NCBI GenBank assembly: GCA_036768485.1
Contig: JAVLUZ010000613.1
Span: 558,001 to 622,000 of the forward strand
Direction of reading: 5' to 3'
Length of the DNA stretch: 64,000 nucleotides
Source of the DNA: Mermis nigrescens
Lineage: Eukaryota; Nematoda; Enoplea; Mermithida; Mermithidae
Made by a program: the position numbers and the translations under genes
Shown here: positions 59,401-64,000 of the stretch, in pieces
How positions within the stretch are numbered: the stretch's first letter is position 1
How the letters are laid out: each line of letters opens with the position of its first letter
Notes under the pieces: generated by a model
What the model saw: only the letters and a program-made list of their open reading frames with translations
Told to the model about the DNA's origin: nothing
Databases searched by the model: none

Positions 59401-62400
59401 CCCCAATTTTTAAAACTTTTTTCCCGCAAATATTTGATGCCAATGGATAGTGCTCAATGAGAAACCTTGAAAAATGGTGTTTTTCCGCCATACCACCATT
59501 TTTAAGGCCATTTTTGACCTTTAAATAATCTTGCACCCCCCAGAATTTTGGTGCTGCCCACGTATGTCTATGACCATTTATGGTTGTTATGCATTTTCAG
59601 CTTGTCCGCGTTTATTCTGCTTTGCGGTACGTTGTTTTCCGCATCGCTGCTCTTCCTAATTTTACTTGCGCTTAACCGGGCATGGCGCTGCCGTGGTCAA
59701 GGAACCAACGGCGTCTCAACCGGGCGATACGTGGGTGCCGGATCATGCGACGTCGACGATTTGTACGTCAGTGGCGGCGTTTCTGCCGACGCTGATCCAT
59801 TTCTGTTGGCCAATCATGACGAAGGGATTGTGCCGGCTGAATTCTACGGCACGCACATTTCTAATCCTCGAGCCAATCAGCGACGAGCGATCGGCCAGTA
59901 AGTTCGACTTTTATGATTCATAACGCTGCCTTATGCATATTTCTTTAATTCACTCTGTATTCTGTAAAAAAATGCGCGCTTCCAACTTTGATAATTATTT
60001 CGAATGGCAAAGTTGCGTCACGAAACAGTCACGTGCTTGTCCTCATGCATTCCGTGAGTATGCTGTGGTCGATTTCAATTTTCTGGGAATTAAGCCTGCA
60101 CGCCACACATGCACATAGGGGGCTGAGGGGGGGGGGGTATTACCCCCCTCTGAGGGTCAGCTAGACCGGTACTGTCCGGCGATTTTGAGCAAACAGGTCT
60201 TGTTCTGCATCATTTTTGACATCAAAATCAGTAAAAATGTCAAAAATTTTCCTGCGCTTCGCGCCAGATTAGTACTTTTAAGTACTTTTTACTCAAAATG
60301 CGCCCAAAATTTATAAATTTTTGCATTTTTTAGTGTTAAAAGTGATATAATGCAGTCAAAATGGACTAAAAAGGCTTTTAAAATGTGTTATTAACACGAA
60401 AAAACGTTTTATAGGCTATTTTGACCATTTTGATAATTAAAACAGCAAAAAAATCGTGAACGTTATATTTACTGTTTTAGATTTTTGGCATTTCACCCCC
60501 CGCCTGCCGACCCTGACCTTGTGCACCTATGGTGCACGCCGTAGTGAATCAAAAAGCGTGCCTGGTGAGGCAAAAACCAAAGACAAGTCTACAAATTTTT
60601 ATTGTCGTTGTAGCAATGGGGAGGAATTCTTCAAAACTAGCGACTATGCATTTAGTGAATGAGTTTTGTTGCTAGTAGAACGTAAAATTTGTTTCAAAAA
60701 TACATGCGAGTTTCGCATTATCTTGAAATAGTGTGTTGTGATTAGAGGACATAATTACATTAAAGGAATTAATAAAACTATATACGTAAACGGATGGCGT
60801 GCATACATGCATAGCATGGGAATTCTGGGGCGGGGAAGAGTTGAAAATTTAAAGTGCTTTTTGGGCCTAAACATGGTAGGTGCGCGTCTTCCTAGAGCAT
60901 AAAAACATTTAAAAATTTCAGAATTAAATTGAAAAAGTCAAATGAATTGAACAAAATATAGTCAAAACATGAGTATATGGTGCGAAGCGCCGAAAATTTG
61001 GCTTTTCTAAGCAATTAGATAGCTAAAAATGCTTAAAAAAGCACCTTTTCTACGAATTTTTTGAAAATTTGTAGGAGCTTTCGGAAAATCACGAATCCTG
61101 GGGAAAAGGTGAAAAACTTTTTGCGGGGTGAAAATTTTTTTTTGGCGATGAACCTTCCCCCATATCATGTTTGATGGCGTGGCGATTTCGCCACATATGA
61201 GCAAGGGGGTGTGGGGGTTTAGATCCCCAGAATCTGCAAAACTCCCCGCAAAAATCGATAAGCCCCCAGAATTGAATTTTTGGCATGTTTTTTTGGGATT
61301 TTCGCTGATTTGGACCTCTACAGAATTTGACTGCTGCCCGTGTATGGATCTCGCTTCTTATTCGGGAGAGCCACTCCTGAACAGGGTTGGTGGACACAAT
61401 GGGTTTAAAAATTTACCCCATACTTGACTATTCGAGATTAGCTACTGTGTTCACCTGACCTGGGCGGATTCAGAGCGGGTCTGGCGCGGCTGCTTTTTAT
61501 GGGATTATGAAGATCGAATTTATATTTTTCAATGCTTTTCGTAATTGTTAAAGGAATTCCTCGTAACGGAAATAATTATAAATACAGGAGAAGGGCGAAA
61601 ATCATAATTTAAGCGTAAAGCACGGATTTTCAAGACAATTATCCTTATTTTAAGAAAAAATGGGGTAGATGTCGCCTTCTTGTCTGGAAATAGTAATGCT
61701 CACACCTGGACGTTGGGGGTATGAACCCCCCCCGAGAAATCAAAATACCCCCTTAGAATTCAATTTTTAAAATTTTTTTGTTTTTTTTTCGCAATTTTTT
61801 TGAGGCCAATGGATAGTGCTCGATGAGAAACGTAGAAAAATTGTGTTTTTTCGCCATATCACTATTTTTAAGGCCATTTTTGACCTTTGAAAAAGTCTTG
61901 CAACCCCCAGAATTTTGGTGCTGCCCACGTATGGTAATGCTGCGCATTCATTTGCATATATGCTGACCCGCGTTCAGGGGGACTACGAAGACACAAGTTA
62001 CGAAAGTGTTTGTAGATTTAATGATGTGAATTGAGTTATCTAGATACTCGTAGTTTAAAATTAGATTTGTTTTATTCCATTATGAAGTAGAGTAAAAATG
62101 TTTAAGATTCTTTCCAAAATTTTTGCTCACCTTCGTATAAAGCTCGCCCTGATACGCTCAAAAATGCCTGTTTTCAACTAATGGTTGTCGAAATATTTGA
62201 CCACAAAATCTCCCCCCTAAATAAAATCCTGAATACGGGCCTGCATGTATGCATAATTTTTCAGCGTTTTTTACCATTATCTGCTGCTTATATCTTTTCG
62301 AATACGCATTTTCCAAAACGTCCCTTTACCTCCAAAGCCCACTAAATGCTAGTATGGATTGTCGATCAAATGCATTTATGTATGTATTTTTCATTTTGAA

Positions 62401-64000
62401 TACCCAGACACCCTGCTTTTTTGTTCCGAAAATTCGCTCTTTTTTGTACAATGACAAATCGGCCGAAAACTGCCTACACTTTATGTACAAAGTTAAAAAA
62501 CTATTCCCAGGCACGTAGCTGGCCTTTTGAATTTCGGGGGGGGGCAGTGTTTTTTGTACAAGGTCCGTTTGTACATGTACAAAGATGGTCCCCAAAAGTC
62601 TTTGTACATTTTCTACACGCAAATTTTTGTGTACCATAATATAGTACAGTAGCGATTTTAGTGTGGTAAAACAGGGTTTTCGATCTTTGGTAGTGTATTT
62701 TAGCTAATTTCTGGGTTTCTGACGCCAAAAATTACTAAAAATTATCTGAAAAGGGCGCGAAGCGCCGAAAAATGTTGACATTTTTCCATTCTAAATGCAA
62801 ATTCTGCCATGTTAAAGATATATAGGACAAATAATTTAACAGTTCGGCGCGAAGCGCCGATAATTCAGCGAATTTTACACCTTTTTACAGTTTTTGTCTT
62901 CCTAAAAATCTTTGTACATTTTGTACACACAAAATTTTTGGGTACTATAATATAGTACAGCAGCGATTTTAGTGTGGTAAAAGCAGAGTTCTTCGACTTT
63001 TCGTAGTGTGTTCTAGCTAATTTCTGGGTCTCCAAGGGCAAAAACCACTAAGAATCGTCTTCAAAACGGCGCGAAGCGCCGAAAAATTTGACATTTTTAC
63101 TTTTGAAATGCAATTTCTGCCATTATAAAGATATATAGAACACACAATTACTCATCCGAAATTTTTTTGAATTCTAGACCTTTTTTGCAATTTTTGACTT
63201 CCCAAAAATCTTTGTACATGTACATACAAAGACGGTTCCGGAAAGTCTTTGTGCATCGGGAAAAATCTTTGCCGAGTACAAAAAAAACACTGGGGGGACT
63301 AAAATTTTGAAGTCAGGTATCCCAACAACTACTCGCAGATAGACAAAATTAATGCTGTTTTTGAGCATTTCTCAGCGAGATCTACCTAATGAGAAGACAA
63401 TTCAAAAAAATTAAAAAATTAATTCTAATTCGAATTGTCTTTTAGAAGGAGGTCGTATGTAATGACCACACAAATGATTTCTCAATATTCTATTCAAGCT
63501 AGACCGTGCTGAAAAATTATTTAACTTGTTTTATACTCAATTCTGGTATACTGCAAACAAGACGAATTTAAAAAATAAATAATTCTACGTTAAGTGTCGG
63601 AAAATTTTGACACATTGACCGTGTTTACACAATACTTGTGCTGTTTGGAAGACAAATGTTATTTCTAATCAATAAATTGGGTGCGACGCGCGCGAAAATT
63701 TTGGACATATTGGCTCGAAAATATGCTGAAATACATTCCGCCGGTGTTTCAAATAGACTTCAAGGATTTGCACTATTTTTCTATCGGGGGACCCTTGTAA
63801 AAAATATTCGTACCTACTTTCGAAATTTGGGGGGAGAGGCTAGTCGCCGCTTCCTTCACATCTACGTGCCTGTGAATACCTACTCGTATGTACATTTCGA
63901 TATCAATAATTGCACTGAAAGTCATAAAGAGCATTTTTCAGACCAGAGCCTAGCTCACGGATCAGCGAAACGATTTCGGGCAACGGAATATGGCGCGCTA
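40101..64000 (+). CDS. Tweety-family (TTYH) membrane protein, multi-exon, 3' end beyond the window
   Basis: Exons: 40101-40217, 44282-44454, 46017-46128, 46440-46541, 46596-46744, (one not found), 50788-50860, 50940-51009, 51297-51370, 52527-52634, 54309-54448, 59601-59897, 63942-64000 (partial). All known junctions keep phase. About 490 residues so far, close to the family's usual 450-550. Tweety proteins are plasma-membrane proteins with five helices; they were first described as volume- or calcium-linked anion channels, and recent structures make a lipid role possible. Matches: N-terminal HSLPRLNFRFQ, first helix (LVLWACVPVLICIILLVV), basic loop, second helix with a CC pair, a coiled extracellular part, fourth helix, SDVCRTP, last helix followed by NRAW and an acidic tail with DADPF. 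The exon for helix 3 should lie between 46745 and 50787. First and eighth introns appear to start with GC. Introns are full of MITEs. Confidence 0.75.
40980..41353. mobile_element. Family J MITE with GGCGCCGCCG ends
   Basis: Left end CGACGTTTCGGCGCCGCCG and right end CGGCGGCGCCAAAACGTCC are near-perfect inverted repeats (TTTTGGCGC/GGCGCCAAA extends them). About 370 bp, AT-rich middle, in the first intron of the tweety-like gene. Target duplication not resolved. Confidence 0.75.
41690..42060. repeat. Interspersed repeat, family K, several copies or internal repeats
   Basis: TTTTTGCCAAAAATGGGGGA and GGTGGTCCGAAATTTTCTGA occur here and, changed, again 130 bp later (TTCGCCAAAAATTGGGGAGG). Related to 27540-27850. 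Confidence 0.6.
42152..42577. mobile_element. Family A MITE (426 bp)
   Basis: Ends CACGGTTTTTTTGTACTCG and TACAAAAAAAACACTG. Flanks ATTTTGGC and GTTTCGGC match at 6 of 8. One perfect hairpin CGGCGC-TTC-GCGCCG at 42347. Confidence 0.9.
42960..43160. repeat. Short tandem duplication, about 90 bp
   Basis: AAGTCAATATGCACCTACTC...TGCAGCGCATTGCG (42983 on) repeats as AAGTCAATATGCGCCTACTC...TGCACTACATTGCG (43060 on). Confidence 0.7.
43188..44150. repeat. Direct repeat pair around an inserted repeat
   Basis: 43188-43365 and 43970-44150 are the same sequence (TTTTCGTCCACAAAAAATCA, CATTGCGCATATGT, CTTCAGGCCATTTAATTC). Between them lie a copy of the 27184-27372 repeat (43575-43755) and a reverse copy of the 26240-26501 repeat (43790-43990). 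Confidence 0.75.
44635..44820. repeat. Interspersed repeat, family K
   Basis: AAAGTCAGAAAATGTTTGCC, GGCCGAAAATTGCGGG and AGCCGTTACATGTATG as in the 27.5-kb copy. Confidence 0.6.
44830..46010. other. Intron of the tweety-like gene, no clear feature
   Basis: 45100-45450 has unusual short alternating phrases (GGACCAAAGC, GGAGAACCACTT, GGGCCAAACC) and TTGGACGGGG at both sides (45111, 45431), possibly a short element. Otherwise nothing recognised. Confidence 0.35.
46017..46744 (+). CDS. Tweety-like exons 3-5: end of helix 2 and coiled extracellular region
   Basis: Exon 3 (46017-46128): SSLFACLLANEMANRG, VQLYHRRTHDTVKK. Exon 4 (46440-46541): IDSINETLYGRVANDLELLK, LQNLRSLQQKYL. Exon 5 (46596-46744): GADSWVLRITEIKNEIANAS, LESVNSAMEDFSLFFTHLEN. 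Heptad-like leucines and acidic residues fit the helical extracellular domain that follows helix 2 in tweety proteins. N-glycosylation sequons are present (NET, NAS). The intron between exons 4 and 5 is only 54 bp. Exon 5 ends GAAAG|GTAGAT, phase 2. Confidence 0.75.
46829..47074. mobile_element. Family B MITE
   Basis: Ends CAGGTGGGCGGC and CACCTTGGTATG; flanks GTGGTAAA (46821-46828) and ATGGTAAA (47075-47082), 7 of 8. Confidence 0.88.
47080..47889. other. Intron, no exon confirmed
   Basis: Searched for the missing helix 3 exon. GIFLWFMILQRTIFTFLI at 47535-47590 is hydrophobic but lacks family residues and convincing splice sites. The end TTGCATAGATGCACAAGGTC near 47700 resembles family H at 60.5 kb. 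Confidence 0.3.
47890..48828. mobile_element. Family C element, old copy (939 bp)
   Basis: CAGAGATGAAC at the left, TATCTCTA at the right, interior shares GCAATTACATGATGCTTTAA and TTTCATGCACTG-type stretches with 37154-38209 in the same orientation. Flanks ATAGAAAT and TTAGAAGT, 6 of 8. The G/C blocks are mostly lost. Confidence 0.75.
48840..50780. other. Intron region with a MITE-like repeat; missing exon expected
   Basis: 49210-49565 has inverted ends (GGGCTTACGCAGGGGG and CCTGCGTACGTTCCGCCCC). From 49985 to 50650 there are several possible small exons (SRLLIFLALCLTNIA near 50405 is the most hydrophobic), but none keeps phase on both sides, so I did not assign helix 3. Confidence 0.4.
50788..51370 (+). 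CDS. Tweety-like exons: helix 4 and following extracellular loop
   Basis: 50788-50860: FGALALFIFIICWCLVGATT, AFNI (helix 4). 50940-51009: LLSDVCRTPITMLIPFLTND, LSR; the SDxCxxP follows helix 4 as in known tweety proteins. 51297-51370: YVLDRFVNNLNDSKIFSALN, PLQQ. The second junction is AGCAGGG|GCTATG with acceptor TTTTCCAG|GCTATG: the phase is kept only with a GC donor. Because GGCTATG occurs on both sides, the exact cut is ambiguous, but the joined codons read SRGYVLD. Confidence 0.72.
51429..51577. mobile_element. Family B MITE, short copy
   Basis: Ends CACACATGGGC and GCCTATGTATG; flanks GTCTTGTG and GTCTTGCG, 7 of 8. Only 149 bp. Confidence 0.85.
51866..52503. mobile_element. Family G hAT-type MITE (638 bp)
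   Basis: Ends CAGTAGCGGATCTAGG and CCAATCCGCCCTTG; exact 8-bp target duplication GTCACGTT (51858-51865 and 52504-52511). It ends 23 bp before the next tweety-like exon (52527), so its target duplication is part of the splice-acceptor region. Confidence 0.92.
52527..54448 (+). CDS. Tweety-like exons: second extracellular segment
   Basis: 52527-52634: ELQYVQASVEHVPAIMNGIS, CSLGQSAGETSASVVQ. 54309-54448: VLSLCQQIQRDFYDALERLA, VVSDFVDVSTDIEDISFLNN, EICRLT. The DFYDAL with a Cys shortly before resembles the family's loop before helix 5. Ends GACGAG|GTCAAT in phase 2 and joins the last-helix exon to give SLSAFILL. Confidence 0.75.
52877..53299. mobile_element. Family A MITE (423 bp)
   Basis: Ends CAGTGCTTTTTGTACTCGG and TACAAAAAAACACTG; hairpin slightly broken (CGGCGC-TTC-GCTCCG at 53074). 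No clear target duplication. Confidence 0.85.
53355..53572. mobile_element. Family A MITE, partial
   Basis: Right half only: TGCAAATTCTGTCATTATAA, AAGCGAAGCGCCGAAAA, then TGTACATCGGGAAAAATC and CAAAAAACTGTG. Confidence 0.75.
54000..54150. repeat. Short relative of family A
   Basis: GTACAATCGAAAATCGGCCA and CTGCCTATACTTTGTGTACA; the same phrase occurs at 62440-62490. Confidence 0.55.
54830..55059. mobile_element. Family B MITE
   Basis: Ends CATAGGTGGGCGGC and GCCCAGATGTG; flanks CTTATAAC and CTTGTGAC, 6 of 8. Confidence 0.85.
55160..55548. mobile_element. Family A MITE, diverged
   Basis: TGTACAAAGATGGTACCCAA, TCAAGATATATAGAGCAGGC and TTACAAAAAACCGTG follow the family order; the hairpins are lost (CCTCGCGATG). 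Confidence 0.7.
55754..56095. repeat. Family F-related repeat
   Basis: CGGACATGCACAGCATTAAA and TTTTGGGGCGAATGCCAAAA match parts of 60802-61173 and 38294-38694; the right end is uncertain because a family G element follows. Confidence 0.5.
56096..56504. mobile_element. Family G hAT-type MITE (409 bp)
   Basis: Ends CACTCGCGGATTTAGAGG and CCTGGATCCGCCACTG; flanks GAGGAGTG and GAGGGATG, 6 of 8. The CAGTGGCGGATCCAGG end is a common hAT form in animals. Confidence 0.85.
56790..57066. mobile_element. Family B MITE nested in family E
   Basis: Ends CATAGGTGGGCGGC and GCCCAGGTATG; flanks GTCTTCAG and GTCTATAG, 6 of 8. Internal tandem of GGGGTATTTTG-type units. Confidence 0.87.
57895..58110. mobile_element. 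Family A fragment
   Basis: TTCTTTTTGTACAAATGGCC, TGTGTGGTAAACTGGGATTA and a perfect hairpin CGGCGC-GAA-GCGCCG at 58084-58098. Confidence 0.7.
59110..59340. repeat. Interspersed repeat, family K
   Basis: GGTCCCCGGCGATTGGGGGT, TCGGTCAGAAATGGCAAAAA and TTTTTCTGACTTTATTGG, as in the other K copies. Confidence 0.55.
59363..59566. mobile_element. Family B MITE (204 bp)
   Basis: Ends CATACCTGGGC and GCCCACGTATG; exact 8-bp target duplication TCTATGAC (59355-59362 and 59567-59574). It ends 34 bp before the helix 5 exon. Confidence 0.95.
59601..59897 (+). CDS. Tweety-like exon: helix 5 and cytoplasmic tail
   Basis: LSAFILLCGTLFSASLLFLI, LLALNRAWRCRGQG (helix 5 and the basic stop-transfer with R-A-W typical of the family), then DVDDLYVSGGVSADADPFLL, an acidic stretch with DPF found in the same place in tweety C-tails, then GTHISNPRANQRRAIGQ. 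G/C content is higher than around it. Donor GGCCA|GTAAGT, phase 2. Confidence 0.82.
60105..60532. mobile_element. Family H element (428 bp)
   Basis: Flanked by an exact 8-bp direct repeat TGCACGCC (60097-60104 and 60533-60540). Ends ACACATGCACATAGGGG and CCTTGTGCACCTATGG are only partly inverted (CATAGG core). Contains GCGC-TTC-GCGC at 60254. Confidence 0.8.
60802..61173. mobile_element. Family F MITE (372 bp)
   Basis: Ends CATACATGCATAGCATGG and CCCCCATATCATGTTTG; exact 8-bp target duplication ATGGCGTG (60794-60801 and 61174-61181). Hairpin GGTGC-GAA-GCGCC at 60980 (one G-T wobble). Confidence 0.93.
61192..61346. mobile_element. Family B MITE, short copy
   Basis: Ends CACATATGAGCAAGGGGG and GCTGCCCGTGTATG; flanks GATTTCGC and GATCTCGC, 7 of 8. 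Lies 10 bp after the target duplication of the family F copy. Confidence 0.85.
61701..61933. mobile_element. Family B MITE (233 bp)
   Basis: Ends CACACCTGGAC and GCCCACGTATG; exact 8-bp target duplication GTAATGCT (61693-61700 and 61934-61941). Confidence 0.95.
62545..63292. mobile_element. Family A MITE, double-length form (748 bp)
   Basis: Ends CAGTGTTTTTTGTACAAGG and GAGTACAAAAAAAACACTG. Reverse-complement counterpart of 27880-28640 with the same two-unit order. Perfect hairpins at 62754, 62845 and 63067. Flanks are G-runs (GGGGGGGG and GGGGGACT), so the duplication is only partly clear. Confidence 0.93.
63300..63930. other. Intron, no feature recognised
   Basis: AT-rich sequence before the last tweety-like exon. 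A G-rich patch GGGGGGAGAGGCTAGTCGCC (63829) resembles MITE ends, but no partner is seen. Confidence 0.35.
63942..64000 (+). CDS. Tweety-like tail exon, cut by the window edge
   Basis: Acceptor GCATTTTTCAG at 63931-63941; with the two bases carried from the previous exon it reads QPEPSSRISETISGNGIWRA and stays open to the end. Pro/Ser-rich as expected for the cytoplasmic tail. Weak by itself; supported by phase and composition. Confidence 0.55.

Noticed and set aside
59666..59923. Alternative frame across the helix 5 exon
   Set aside because: Shadow of the in-phase tweety-like exon, which has the membrane helix and the acidic tail.

Overview
This window is eukaryotic and metazoan: no operons, AT-rich sequence, many short exons joined by GT-AG introns, CR1-like LINEs, hAT and Merlin DNA elements and long microsatellites. 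The species cannot be named from the sequence; an invertebrate is my best guess. Most long open frames are chance or repeat-derived (for example poly-His, poly-Asp and poly-Met across one ATC array). The two host genes are split into small exons and were rebuilt by hand from splice sites and codon phase.

Layout. (1) About 1.1-12.1 kb, minus strand: a 14-exon gene running off the left edge, for a secreted or surface protein with a signal peptide, a Cys-rich module, two EGF-like segments, a Ser/Thr-rich linker coded by three phase 1-1 exons, and tandem DOMON domains. Its large first intron holds an opposite-strand FLYWCH-like ORF between inverted minisatellites. (2) 12.1-19.3 kb: no gene recognised; a fold-back element, a degenerate array with TGTAAA/TTTACA cores and a 20-bp hairpin. 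(3) 19.3-38.2 kb: a stack of nested transposons. Four CR1-like LINEs lie on the minus strand. LINE1 is apparently intact (ORF1 plus a 970-residue endonuclease/reverse transcriptase) and sits inside LINE0. LINE2 is split by a 3.5-kb hAT-like element. LINE3 is split by a Merlin element and two hAT MITEs. Precise 8-bp target duplications and restored reading frames give the order of insertion. (4) 40.1 kb to the right edge, plus strand: a tweety-family (TTYH) membrane protein gene with at least 12 recognised exons over 24 kb. Its introns are packed with hAT-type MITEs, and two introns appear to use GC donors.

About ten short transposon families are present. Many copies have exact 8-bp target duplications and YARNG-type ends, so hAT activity explains most of the accessory DNA. 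A small hairpin, GGCGC-GAA-GCGCC or its complement, is kept in several of these families although their other sequence differs. Its core is the minihairpin d(GCGAAGC), known to be unusually stable. This is the least explained signal in the window.
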